A stretch of 64,000 bases of DNA from Pedococcus bigeumensis (GTDB lineage: Bacteria > Actinomycetota > Actinomycetes > Actinomycetales > Dermatophilaceae), in contig NZ_RCZM01000001.1 of the NCBI RefSeq assembly GCF_006438965.1, positions 497,097-561,096 of the forward strand. Reading direction: 5' to 3'. The notes beneath the pieces are model-generated. The model worked only from the letters and a program-made list of their open reading frames with translations, did not search any database and was not told the origin of the DNA. Shown one piece after another: positions 9,423 through 22,050 of this stretch. The translations under genes and the position numbers were made by a program. Numbering within the stretch: the stretch's first letter is position 1; every line of letters begins with the position of its first letter.

Positions 9423-9514
9423 GTCCCTGTGCCGTCGCTGGTATCAACCGCGCGCCTGCTCCCTCCTGAGTAGAAAGGGTTGGGCGTCGTGCCCAGCCCA
9501 GGTTGGAGGTCGTC

Positions 9515-9760
9515 ATGCGTGACGAATTCGCAGCCAGGGTCTCGAGCCTGGCGGTCGTCGTGGCAGCTCTCTCGACCCTGGGAGCAGTGATCTACCTGTC
9601 GGTGCGTGGCCAGCCGGTGAACGAGTACCTGGCCGGTCTGGCTGGCCTCACCGTCGGCGCCCTCCTGCCGTCCCCACTCACCTCGACCCGCACCGCCCCT
9701 CCGCGATCCGTGGAGGGACGCCACCGGGTGCCCCGCACCAGCGCCGACCTCGCGCGCTGA
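9515..9760 (+). CDS. Small membrane protein of unknown function
   Basis: An 81-aa protein with a hydrophobic segment at residues ~9-30 and a second at ~38-55, then a basic tail. ATG 9515 is chosen because GGAGG (9505-9509) sits 5 nt upstream. A G-rich hairpin (~9475-9498) precedes the ribosome-binding site. Composition suggests a phage-holin-like or small envelope protein, but there is no recognised family. Confidence 0.5.
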   Translation: MRDEFAARVSSLAVVVAALSTLGAVIYLSVRGQPVNEYLAGLAGLTVGALLPSPLTSTRTAPPRSVEGRHRVPRTSADLAR

Positions 9761-9881
9761 GGTCCGCAGCGCGGCATACCCGATGGGTTGGTTTGGCTGA
9801 CCACCCGCCCCCCCGGTGTGTTGCGTTTCGCCCTCGGTGAACCCCGGAATCCCCGCGTGCCCACCGCTCGTTGACACAGCC

Positions 9882-10847
9882 ATGAGCACCGACCCAGAGG
9901 GGGAGACCACCGACCCGGTAGCGGAGTCCGCCGCGTTGGACGCCTACTCGGCGATCGTCACCTCGGTTGCAGCGCAGCTGACGCCGAAGGTTGCCGCCCT
10001 CCGGATCCGGTCCCGCCGCGGGGAGTCCGCCGGGTCGGCCGTGGTCCTCACCGGCGAGTCCCACCTGGTCACCAATGCCCACGTCGTCGGGGATGCGAGC
10101 GGAGGCAGCGCGGAGTTCGCCGACGGTACGGTCGCCCACTTCGAGGTCGTGGGCCGTGACCCGCTGTCCGACCTCGCCGTCATCCGCGCGGACCGTGAGG
10201 TGCCGAGCCCACCCGAGTACGGCGACGCCAGCTCGCTCCTGGTCGGCTCGCTCGTGGTCGCCGTCGGCAACCCGCTCGGCCTCTCGGGCACGGTGACGGC
10301 GGGCGTCGTGAGCGCCTTGGGCCGGAGTATGCCGGTGCGCACCCGCACGACCGCGCGGCTGATCGAGGACGTGATCCAGACCGACGCGGCGCTCAACCCC
10401 GGCAACTCCGGTGGGGCGCTCGCCGACAGCCGCGGTCGGGTCGTCGGGATCAACACCGCCGTCGCCGGGGTGGGCCTCGGCATGGCTGTACCGATCAATG
10501 CCACGACGCACCGGATCATCTACGCCCTGATGCATGACGGACGGGTGCGGCGCGCGTACCTCGGGCTCGTGAGCACCCCTGCACGCCTGACGCCCGCCCA
10601 GGCCGAGCGCTACGGGCAGCGCGGTGCGTTGCGAGTCGTCGAGGTCGTCGAGCGGAGCCCCGCCGCCCAGAGCGGGTTGCTCGCCGGCGACCTGGTCCTC
10701 GCGATCGACGGCGCCCCCCTCGGCGACGCCCAGTCCTTGCAGAAGCGGCTGTTCAGGGAGGCGATCGGGCAGCGGATGGAAGTCACCGTCATCCGCAACG
10801 GCGCGTTGGTGGACGCCGTGGTGCTGCCGAGCGAGCTCCCCGACTGA
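9882..10847 (+). CDS. HtrA/DegP-like trypsin-family protease with PDZ domain
   Basis: A 321-aa S1C protease. Triad residues are H67 (TNAHVVG), D97 (PLSDLAV) and S176 (NPGNSGGAL). A C-terminal PDZ domain (~215-315) contains RAYLGL, SPAAQSGLLAGD and VTVIRNG. No signal peptide or membrane helix is visible from ATG 9882, which is unusual for HtrA proteins; the longer frame back to 9816 adds no hydrophobic stretch either. It may act in the cytoplasm or be exported by another route. Confidence 0.9.
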   Translation: MSTDPEGETTDPVAESAALDAYSAIVTSVAAQLTPKVAALRIRSRRGESAGSAVVLTGESHLVTNAHVVGDASGGSAEFADGTVAHFEVVGRDPLSDLAVIRADREVPSPPEYGDASSLLVGSLVVAVGNPLGLSGTVTAGVVSALGRSMPVRTRTTARLIEDVIQTDAALNPGNSGGALADSRGRVVGINTAVAGVGLGMAVPINATTHRIIYALMHDGRVRRAYLGLVSTPARLTPAQAERYGQRGALRVVEVVERSPAAQSGLLAGDLVLAIDGAPLGDAQSLQKRLFREAIGQRMEVTVIRNGALVDAVVLPSELPD

Positions 10848-10935
10848 CGACGCGTCCGGCCTCGGGTCTCGAGAGCCAGACCGTGGTGACCGTGCGCTGA
10901 CGACGGTGTCGGCGCTGCTGACTAGTCTCGGAGCC

Positions 10936-11937
10936 GTGGCTCGCGCAACTGGCATCGGATCTCTTCCGGGCACCGACATCCGCGAGGCGCTCAAGGGTGT
11001 CCGTGACATCCTCGGCGACGGCCACCTGCCCTACCTCCCCGAGCTGCCCACCCGCGGCCCCGGCGCCGACATGATCGGCCGCGCGGCCGGCCTGCTCGTC
11101 GACCTGCACGTCGACCTCCAGCCCAGCGGCTGGCGGTTCGTCGAGCGAGGCGGCCACGACGCCAGCCGCACCAAGGCGCTGCTGCGCCAAGACCTCGACG
11201 AGCTCGCCGAGGCGTTCGACGGCTACGAGGGCGACCTCAAGGTGCAGTGCACCGGCCCCTGGACGCTCGCCGCCGGCGTCGAGCTCCAGCGCGGTGAGAA
11301 GGCGCTCGCCGACCCGGGCGCGCTGCGCGACCTCGTCGGCTCGCTCGCCGAGGGTCTTCGCGTCCACCTTGCCGACATCGCCCGTCTCGTCCCGGGCGCC
11401 TCGCTGGTGCTCCAGCTCGACGAGCCGTCCCTGCCTGCGGTCCTCGCCGGCCACCTACCCACCGCGTCCGGCTACGGCCACCTGCGTCCCGTCGACCCGC
11501 TCGCGGCCATGAACGGCCTCCGCGACGTGCTCGCTGCCGCGACCGACAACCCTGCCATCGAGGCAGCGGCGACGGTCGTGCACTGCTGCGACCCCGGCAT
11601 ACCCCTGCCTCTGCTGCGCGCCACCGGCGTCGGCGCCGTCGCGCTCGACGTCACCGCCCTCACGCCACAGCGCTGGGAGTCCATCGCCGCCACCGTCGAG
11701 GACGGCGTCGCGCTGTATGCCGGCTGCCTGCCCACCGATGGCAGCGGCACCGTGCGCGCGGCCACCGACCTCGTGACGAGGGGCTGGCACGACGCGGGCC
11801 TGTCCACGAAGTCCCTGACCGACATCACCGCGAGCCCGGCCTGCGGGCTTCCCGGGCTCACACCCGAGGGGGCTTGGCGCGTTCAACGTGCAGCGGTCGC
11901 CGTGGCCGCGGAATGGTCCGAACGAGCCGAAAGTTGA
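10936..11937 (+). CDS. Half-length methionine synthase (MetE C-terminal-type) protein
   Basis: A 333-aa protein equal to the catalytic half of cobalamin-independent methionine synthase. It has the opening ATGIGSLPGTD, the zinc-type H216-x-C218 in VVHCCDP and C303 in SPACGLPG, matching the MetE metal-ligand pattern. The N-terminal MetE half is absent, as in 'core-MetE' enzymes; the methyl donor is therefore uncertain. GTG 10936 is preceded by TAGTCT (10923-10928) at 7 nt, suggesting a leaderless transcript. The stop is 7 nt before the EamA gene. Confidence 0.8.
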   Translation: MARATGIGSLPGTDIREALKGVRDILGDGHLPYLPELPTRGPGADMIGRAAGLLVDLHVDLQPSGWRFVERGGHDASRTKALLRQDLDELAEAFDGYEGDLKVQCTGPWTLAAGVELQRGEKALADPGALRDLVGSLAEGLRVHLADIARLVPGASLVLQLDEPSLPAVLAGHLPTASGYGHLRPVDPLAAMNGLRDVLAAATDNPAIEAAATVVHCCDPGIPLPLLRATGVGAVALDVTALTPQRWESIAATVEDGVALYAGCLPTDGSGTVRAATDLVTRGWHDAGLSTKSLTDITASPACGLPGLTPEGAWRVQRAAVAVAAEWSERAES

Positions 11938-11944
11938 GCCACCC

Positions 11945-12922
11945 ATGAGCAGCGTCGCCGCCGCCCCCACCGTCCCGCAGACTCGGGCGACCCGGGTGCC
12001 CTGGCAGGCCAAGTACGTCCTGCTCGCCCTCATCTGGGGGTCGAGCTTCCTGCTGATGAAGGTCGGGCTGCGCACCATGGCCCCGCTGCAGATCTCGGGT
12101 CTGCGCATCTTCGCCGGCACCGCCACGCTGCTTGCCATGCTGGCGGTCACCGGTGGCAAGCTGCCGCGTGCGCGTCGGACGTGGGTGCACCTGGCCGTGT
12201 CCGGGGTGTTCCTGACCGCGCTGCCGTTCAGCCTGTTCGCCGCCGGTGAGGTGCGCGTCTCGTCCGCCCTCGCCGGGATCGGCAACGCCACGACCCCGTT
12301 GGCCGCCGTCTTCTTCGCCCTCGCTCTCCTGCCGAGCGACCGGCTTTCGCCGCGCAAGCTCGCGGCCGTGATCATCGGGTTCGTCGGGGTCATCGTGATC
12401 ATGCAGCCGTGGGAGTCCGCCGGACGCCCGGATCTGCTGGGCTTCGGCATGACGCTGGTCGCGGGTGCGTGCTACGGCCTGGGCTGGACCTACAACCGGC
12501 GGTTCCTCGGCGATGCCGACCTCGGCGGGTTGTCCATGCCGACGGCGTTGCTGCTGGTCGGGTCCGCCCTGATGGTGCCGGTCCTGCTCGTGTGGTGGCT
12601 CTTCAACCGTGACACGTATGCCGCGCCGTGGTCCGGGCACGTCAACCTCGAGTCCGGGGGAGTGCTGCTGCCGCTGCTCTGCGTCCTCGCGTTGGGCGTC
12701 GTCGGGACAGGGCTCGCCTACATGCTCCAGTTCGACGTGGTCAGGGGAGCGGGTGCGACGGTCAGCACCACGGTGACCTACCTGATCCCGGTCGTGTCGG
12801 TGCTGCTGGGCGTGGCCGTCCTTGACGAGCACCTGGCCTGGCCGCAGCTGCTAGGCGCGGCCATCGTGCTCGTCTCGGCCGTCGTCATCGGCCTGCCGGC
12901 CAGGCGCCGCAAGGACGCCTGA
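11945..12922 (+). CDS. EamA/DMT-family permease
   Basis: A 325-aa inner-membrane transporter with ten hydrophobic helices in two EamA repeats (first from YVLLALIWGSSFLLMK, second from GFGMTLVAGACYGLGW). DMT members export metabolites or amino acids; the substrate is not evident. It follows the MetE-like gene by 7 nt, so the two are likely an operon, and it is convergent with the acyl-CoA synthetase gene 9 bp away. Confidence 0.88.
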   Translation: MSSVAAAPTVPQTRATRVPWQAKYVLLALIWGSSFLLMKVGLRTMAPLQISGLRIFAGTATLLAMLAVTGGKLPRARRTWVHLAVSGVFLTALPFSLFAAGEVRVSSALAGIGNATTPLAAVFFALALLPSDRLSPRKLAAVIIGFVGVIVIMQPWESAGRPDLLGFGMTLVAGACYGLGWTYNRRFLGDADLGGLSMPTALLLVGSALMVPVLLVWWLFNRDTYAAPWSGHVNLESGGVLLPLLCVLALGVVGTGLAYMLQFDVVRGAGATVSTTVTYLIPVVSVLLGVAVLDEHLAWPQLLGAAIVLVSAVVIGLPARRRKDA

Positions 12923-12931
12923 CCGCCGAGC

Positions 12932-17209
<4,278 letters not shown>

Positions 17210-17549
17210 CGTCGGGCGTCAGCGGCTGTCCCGTCGGCTGACGTGGCGCAGTTGGGGCTGCGGTGGAGGGCCAAGCTCGTGGCCGGGCATCTCGGCAGGT
17301 CCTGCGCGAGATTGGTCCCGCCCTGTCCGGGACCCCTTTCCGAGGCGTCTCTGGCTGGCTCTTGATTCCGCACGCTGTTGATGAGCGGTGCCGATACGGC
17401 TCAGTATCTGAGCCGTATCGGCGCGATTTCGCATCGGGGTTCACTGGCGCCACAGGTGATCCACAAGGGGCGGGATCTATTGCGTAGCAGGCGAATTCGC
17501 GTTCGGGCGGGCGAGTTGGGCTGTCGGTGGTGTCGTCTAGGTTTGGGTC
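17210..17549. other. 340-bp spacer upstream of HNH gene
   Basis: No gene is seen. It contains an inverted pair CGTCAGC/GCTGACG (17217-17243) just after the DinB-like stop, the perfect hairpin at 17390-17422, and at its 3' end a promoter for the HNH gene (TTGGGC 17516-17521, TAGGTT 17538-17543, 6 nt before ATG). Confidence 0.5.
17390..17422. terminator. Perfect 15-bp hairpin, probable terminator
   Basis: Arms 17390-17404 and 17408-17422 are perfectly complementary around loop TAT. It sits 180 bp after ligA-dinB and 130 bp before the HNH gene. No T-run follows, so an operator or small palindromic element is also possible. Confidence 0.6.
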
Positions 17550-18944
17550 ATGGCAATCTCGCCGCACGAGGCAACGCACGGCCAGGCCGATCACGGTCGA
17601 CCGGTGTTGGGCGCCGCTCGGGCGGCGTGTCACACCTTGGCGAGTGCCCGCCCGGAACGGGTGTGGGCGCTGTCCGACCGCGAGGTCGAGGACGCCATGA
17701 CGACCCTGGGTCAGCTGCACGCATGCGTGGAGGCGCAGCTGGCTGCCGTGGTGGGTGAGGCACGCTCGCGTGGGCTCGGTGTCGGCGACGGGTGGGGCGC
17801 CCTGGACTGGGCGCGGCTGAGGGCGCCCGGGCTGGGTGCGCGACTGCTGGCCGATCTGGACACGGTCGCCGGTGCTGCGGGTGAGACCCGGCTGGCTCGG
17901 GTGCGGGACGCGGTGGCGATGGGCGCGGACCCAGAGACGACCGACGCACTGCCGGTGGCGAAAGCGGCGATGCTGGTGCGGTTCCACCAAGCGGTTCGTG
18001 GCCTGGCCGAACCGTCCCAGCTGGAGGACTCCACCGCCGAGCTGCTGCGCGGTGCGCGGGGCCATGACGGGATGCCCGAGAAGGTGCTCGCCATCGCGGT
18101 GCGCCGCACCGCCGACCTGATGCGCCCCGACCGGCTGGTCGAGCACGAGGCGGAGGTCCGTCGTGCACACCGGTCGCTCGCCAGGGGCAGGGGTCCGCTG
18201 GGGATGTGGCGCTACACGATGCTGTTGGACGACGAGGGTGCCGCGGTCGTCGATGCCGCGGTCGACGCCCTGGCCAAGCCGGTGACAGACCCGGAGACCG
18301 GCGAGCACGACCCGCGCACCCCGGGCGCGCGGCGGGCTGATGCATTGATCGAGCTGGTGCGCAGGGCGGTCAGCGCACCCGATGGGGTGCCGCGGCAGGC
18401 CAAGACCAGCCTCGTGGTCACCATCGGGTTGGCCGAGCTGCAGCAGACCTGTCGCGGGGCCGGCCTGACCCTGAGCGGGGAGTCACTGTCCATCGAGAGC
18501 GTCCGTCGCCTCGCCTGTGATGCCCAGGTCATCCCAGCGGTGCTCGGCAGCCACGGCGAGGTCCTTGAGCAGGGCAGGGCCGAACGCCTCTTCAACCGCG
18601 CCCAGATCCGCCACCTGTGGCAGCGCGACCGGCACTGTTCGTTCCCGGGGTGCATCAAACCCGCCACCTGGTGCGACGCCCACCACCTCATCCACTGGGC
18701 CGACGGCGGACCCTCCGACACCGACCACGGCGCGCTGCTGTGCCAGGCACACCACACCGTCGTGCACGCCAACCGCTACGCCGGCCAGGTCATCACCGGG
18801 CCCAACGGACCCTTCGTCCGATGGGATCTCACACCTGGGTCCTACGACACCCGGCTCGCAGCATGGCGAGCCAGCCGTCAGGTCCCACGAGGGTCCTCCC
18901 AGGTGCCCGCGCAGGCTCGCGACGGTGGGCCGCCGCGACGATGA
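17550..18944 (+). CDS. DUF222 / HNH endonuclease domain protein (13E12-type)
   Basis: A 464-aa protein. Residues ~25-330 are the DUF222 region of the mycobacterial 13E12 repeat family. The C-terminal HNH region (~360-425) has CSFPGC, CDAHHLIHW and LLCQAHHTVVH, giving both zinc cysteines and the nuclease histidines. Such genes occur in many near-identical copies in actinobacteria and are suspected mobile or repeat elements. A leaderless start is likely because TAGGTT ends 6 nt before ATG. Its actual target is unknown. Confidence 0.88.
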   Translation: MAISPHEATHGQADHGRPVLGAARAACHTLASARPERVWALSDREVEDAMTTLGQLHACVEAQLAAVVGEARSRGLGVGDGWGALDWARLRAPGLGARLLADLDTVAGAAGETRLARVRDAVAMGADPETTDALPVAKAAMLVRFHQAVRGLAEPSQLEDSTAELLRGARGHDGMPEKVLAIAVRRTADLMRPDRLVEHEAEVRRAHRSLARGRGPLGMWRYTMLLDDEGAAVVDAAVDALAKPVTDPETGEHDPRTPGARRADALIELVRRAVSAPDGVPRQAKTSLVVTIGLAELQQTCRGAGLTLSGESLSIESVRRLACDAQVIPAVLGSHGEVLEQGRAERLFNRAQIRHLWQRDRHCSFPGCIKPATWCDAHHLIHWADGGPSDTDHGALLCQAHHTVVHANRYAGQVITGPNGPFVRWDLTPGSYDTRLAAWRASRQVPRGSSQVPAQARDGGPPRR

Positions 18945-19102
18945 CCCCGCCCCGCACCCCGCCACACTCGGGCGGGGCGCGAGGCGTGTCCGGGCGCGCG
19001 AACCATCGCTGCTCGGCCGGCCGGATTCCAGGGGGCCGCACACGCGGCATACCGGCTTTGTGTGGGGCACCCACATTGAGGGGTGCGCTGCGCGGCGGTT
19101 GC

Positions 19103-20506
19103 ATGACTCGCATGCCACTGACAACGACGTCACGTCGCCGCACCGCCGCCCTCGCCACCTCCGCAGTCCTGGCCATCGGGGGAGCGCTGGCGACGGCCGG
19201 GCCGGCCGCCGCGGACAAGCCGCAGGGCGGGCACTGCGCGCGCCAGGCCAAGATCGCGGTGCCGGGCGCCGAGATGCAGAAGGTCGCCTGCCTCGACGAC
19301 CTCACCACCGCGGGCACCGTCGCGAGCGGCCACACCAACCCGATCGACTGGGCCGGCCTCAACCCCGCTGGGACGAAGAACCCGAGCGGGGTCCCCGGGA
19401 TCCAGGTCGACGGGTACTTCCCCGACACCTCGACAACCAACACCAACAACGGCTGGAAGCACGACAGCCAGTTCGTGATCCGGATCCCGGACCACTGGAA
19501 CGGCGGCCTGATCGTCAGCGGCGCCCCAGGCGTGCGGGCGCAGTACGCCAACGACTTCATCATCGGCGACTGGGTGCTGAGCAAGGGCTACGCGTTCGCC
19601 TCGACCGACAAGGGCAACACCGGCTCGTCCTTCTACGACGACGGGTCCGCCCCCGGTGGGTCGATCGCGGAGTGGAACCAGCGCGTCACCGAGCTCACCC
19701 TCGCCACCAAGCGGGTCGTCAAGCAGGTCTACGCCAAGGTCCCGCAGCGCACCTACATGTTCGGGATCTCGAACGGCGGTTACCTCACCAGGTGGCAGCT
19801 CGAGAACCGCCCCGAGCTCTACGACGGCGGCCTCGACTGGGAGGGCACGCTGTTCCGCGCCGAGGGCCCCAACCTGCTCACCTACCTGCCCACTGCCCTG
19901 AAGAACTACCCCAGGTATGCCGCGACCGGCGACCAGGCGGCCCACGACGCGATCATCGGGGCCGGGTTCGTGCCCGGGTCGGAGTTCCTGTGGCCGTTCC
20001 ACGAGACCGTCTACTGGGACCTGACCCAGCGCATCTACCGCGAGGAGTTCGACCCGGCTTTCGACGGTGACCTCAAGGCCGGAATCCCGTTCTGCGCCAG
20101 CGGAACTCCCTCCTGCGACGCCGACTACGACTACGCCTCGCGGCCCCAGTCGGTGAAGGACGCGGTCGCCTCGGTGCAGCTCACTGGCGCCATCGGGAAG
20201 CCGATGCTCACCGTGCAGGGCACCCTCGACACGTTGCTGCCGCCGGCCATCGACGCCGACGTCTACGACCGGCTGATCGACCAGGCCGGCGCCGGTGCGC
20301 TGCACCGCTACTACAGCGTCGCGGACGGCACCCACACCGACGGCTTGTATGCCGCGTTCCCTGACCAGCTGCGTCCGCTCCTGCCGTGTGCGCGGACCGC
20401 GTTCGACGACCTCACCGGGTGGGTGGAGCGCGGCGTGCAGCCTCCGGCTGACGGGGTGCGGGCGCGACCGGCATCGGGCGACCTCGTCAACACCTGCGAC
20501 CTGTGA
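19103..20506 (+). CDS. Secreted alpha/beta-hydrolase (tannase/feruloyl-esterase-like)
   Basis: A 467-aa exported esterase. The signal peptide (RRR start, hydrophobic 14-33) is cleaved near AAA-D38. The nucleophile S223 lies in GISNGG, with D376 (GTLDTLLPP) and H411 (DGTHTDG) completing the triad. Paired cysteines (CASGTPSC) occur near residues 331-338. The layout recalls tannase and 3-hydroxybutyrate oligomer hydrolases; the substrate cannot be read. ATG 19112 is an alternative start. Confidence 0.8.
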   Translation: MTRMPLTTTSRRRTAALATSAVLAIGGALATAGPAAADKPQGGHCARQAKIAVPGAEMQKVACLDDLTTAGTVASGHTNPIDWAGLNPAGTKNPSGVPGIQVDGYFPDTSTTNTNNGWKHDSQFVIRIPDHWNGGLIVSGAPGVRAQYANDFIIGDWVLSKGYAFASTDKGNTGSSFYDDGSAPGGSIAEWNQRVTELTLATKRVVKQVYAKVPQRTYMFGISNGGYLTRWQLENRPELYDGGLDWEGTLFRAEGPNLLTYLPTALKNYPRYAATGDQAAHDAIIGAGFVPGSEFLWPFHETVYWDLTQRIYREEFDPAFDGDLKAGIPFCASGTPSCDADYDYASRPQSVKDAVASVQLTGAIGKPMLTVQGTLDTLLPPAIDADVYDRLIDQAGAGALHRYYSVADGTHTDGLYAAFPDQLRPLLPCARTAFDDLTGWVERGVQPPADGVRARPASGDLVNTCDL

Positions 20507-20513
20507 GCTGACC

Positions 20514-20548
20514 CGGCGCCCGACCCCGACCCCGGGTCCCGGGCGCCG
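20514..20548. terminator. Bidirectional terminator hairpin
   Basis: GC-rich inverted repeat with outer arms CGGCGCCCG/CGGGCGCCG and further pairing inside, between the convergent esterase and gntR genes. Confidence 0.7.
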
Positions 20549-20563
20549 CCGCGAGCCCTCGGC

Positions 20564-21355
20564 TCAGCTGCGGTGCCCGGTGCCCTTGGCGTCGCGGACG
20601 GCGGCGCTGGCCTCGTCGATGATGGAGGCCATCGCGGCACTGGCCGCTTTGCCGTCACCTGAGCCGATCGCCTGGGCGACGTCACCGTGCAGCCGGATGG
20701 CGGCGGGGTTCGGAGTCCGCGGCATCAGGTCGTGGTGGGTCCGACCGGAGAGCACCTCGGCGACCACGGTCGAGAGGGAGGCGAGCATCTCGTTGCCCGA
20801 CGCCTCGAGCATGGTCCGGTGGAAGTCCTTGTCGGCCTCGAGGTAGGCCACCAGGTCACCAGACTTGGCGTGCACGGTCATCTGCATGACGGCCGCGGCC
20901 ATCGCGCCGCACTGGTCGGGGGTCGCTCGGTCGGCGGCGAGCTCGGCAGCCACGGGTTCGAACCCGCGGCGCAGCTCACCGAGCGAGACGAGCTGGTCCT
21001 CACGGTCCGGGCCGTCGAGGCGCCACCGGATCACCCGCGGGTCGAACACGTTCCACTGCGACCGGGGGCGGACCCGCACCCCGAGCCGGCGCCGGGTCTC
21101 GACCAGGCCCATCGACGACAGCACCCGGACGGCTTCGCGCACCACGGACCTGGAGACGCCGAAGCGTTCGTCGAGCTGGTCGATCCGGACGACGCTGTCG
21201 ACCGGCACGGTCCCGGACACGATCTCCTGACCGAGCTTGTCGAGCACGCTCGCGTGCAGTCCGACCTCGGGCCCCGTGGCTGGCTCGGACGCGGGGGACT
21301 TGCCCTCGGGGTCACCAGCCGCGGCCGAACGTTTCGCGCCGGGACGGGTGGGCAT
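20564..21355 (-). CDS. GntR/FadR-family regulator of the gluconate locus
   Basis: A 263-aa repressor. An N-terminal disordered ~30 residues precedes a winged helix (~35-100; DERFGVSRSVVREAVRVLSSMGLVE). The FCD ligand domain (~110-250) has metal-type residues D-K-D-FHRTML and RLHGDV. It is divergent from gluconokinase and gntP, so it probably represses them and is released by gluconate or a phosphorylated form. That assignment rests on context. Confidence 0.88.
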   Translation of the reverse strand: MPTRPGAKRSAAAGDPEGKSPASEPATGPEVGLHASVLDKLGQEIVSGTVPVDSVVRIDQLDERFGVSRSVVREAVRVLSSMGLVETRRRLGVRVRPRSQWNVFDPRVIRWRLDGPDREDQLVSLGELRRGFEPVAAELAADRATPDQCGAMAAAVMQMTVHAKSGDLVAYLEADKDFHRTMLEASGNEMLASLSTVVAEVLSGRTHHDLMPRTPNPAAIRLHGDVAQAIGSGDGKAASAAMASIIDEASAAVRDAKGTGHRS

Positions 21356-21399
21356 GCGGCAAGTCTCCCAGACATGACGTGTCCGGGCATAGTGAGTCT

Positions 21400-21412
21400 T
21401 AAATAATATTTA
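21400..21412. promoter_or_regulatory. AT-rich palindrome, candidate GntR operator
   Basis: TAAATA-A-TATTTA is an inverted repeat in a strikingly AT-rich patch (about 21396-21436) of an otherwise GC-rich window, between divergent gntR and gntK. It is the best candidate operator/promoter of the gluconate genes. Confidence 0.45.
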
Positions 21413-21504
21413 TTGGGTTCACCCTCTTGTTAAAACGGTTCTGATCGGTCACTCTGGATGTCAGGACCTCGATGACGAGCCCGAGCCGACACAGGAGTCA
21501 GCCC

Positions 21505-22050
21505 ATGCCTGAAGAGATCGATCAACCCGCACCGCCCCTTGTCGTGATGATGGGGGTGTCCGGGTCAGGCAAGACGACTGTCGGAGCGGCCCTCGCCCAG
21601 CGGCTGCGCGTCCCCTTCGCGGACGCCGACGACTTCCACCCCGAGGCCAACATCGCCAAGATGTCGGCCGGGATCCCGCTCGACGACGCCGACCGGGCTC
21701 CGTGGCTCCGAGCCATCGCCGACTGGCTGGTCGAGCACAGCGAGAGCGGCGGTGTCGCCAGCTGCTCGGCGCTCAAGCGCTCCTACCGCGACGTCCTCAC
21801 TGACGCGGCCCCGCACGCGGTCTACCTCCACCTGCACGGGGACCGCGACGTGCTCGCCGCCCGGGTCGCCGGCCGTCCGGGCCACTTCATGCCCGCCGCC
21901 CTCATCGACTCCCAGTTCGCCACCCTCGAAGGGCTCCAGCCCGACGAGATCGGCGCCGTCCTCGACGTCGCCGAGCCGGTCGACACCCTCGTCGACGAGT
22001 CCCTCACCGTGCTCTCCTCCCTCGCTTCGAAAGGCGTGACCCAGCCGTGA
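21505..22050 (+). CDS. Gluconokinase
   Basis: Phosphorylates gluconate to 6-phosphogluconate. A 181-aa P-loop kinase with Walker A GVSGSGKTT (from residue 17), substrate motif DADDFHP, SCSALKRSYRD and the lid region RPGHFMP. ATG 21505 is preferred over 21472 because AGGAG (21493-21497) lies 7 nt upstream. The stop overlaps the permease GTG (GTGA), so the two are translationally coupled. Confidence 0.94.
   Translation: MPEEIDQPAPPLVVMMGVSGSGKTTVGAALAQRLRVPFADADDFHPEANIAKMSAGIPLDDADRAPWLRAIADWLVEHSESGGVASCSALKRSYRDVLTDAAPHAVYLHLHGDRDVLAARVAGRPGHFMPAALIDSQFATLEGLQPDEIGAVLDVAEPVDTLVDESLTVLSSLASKGVTQP

Noticed and set aside
17550-18944. Insertion sequence call for the DUF222/HNH gene
   Set aside because: No terminal inverted repeats or target duplications are visible, so it is listed as a gene only.
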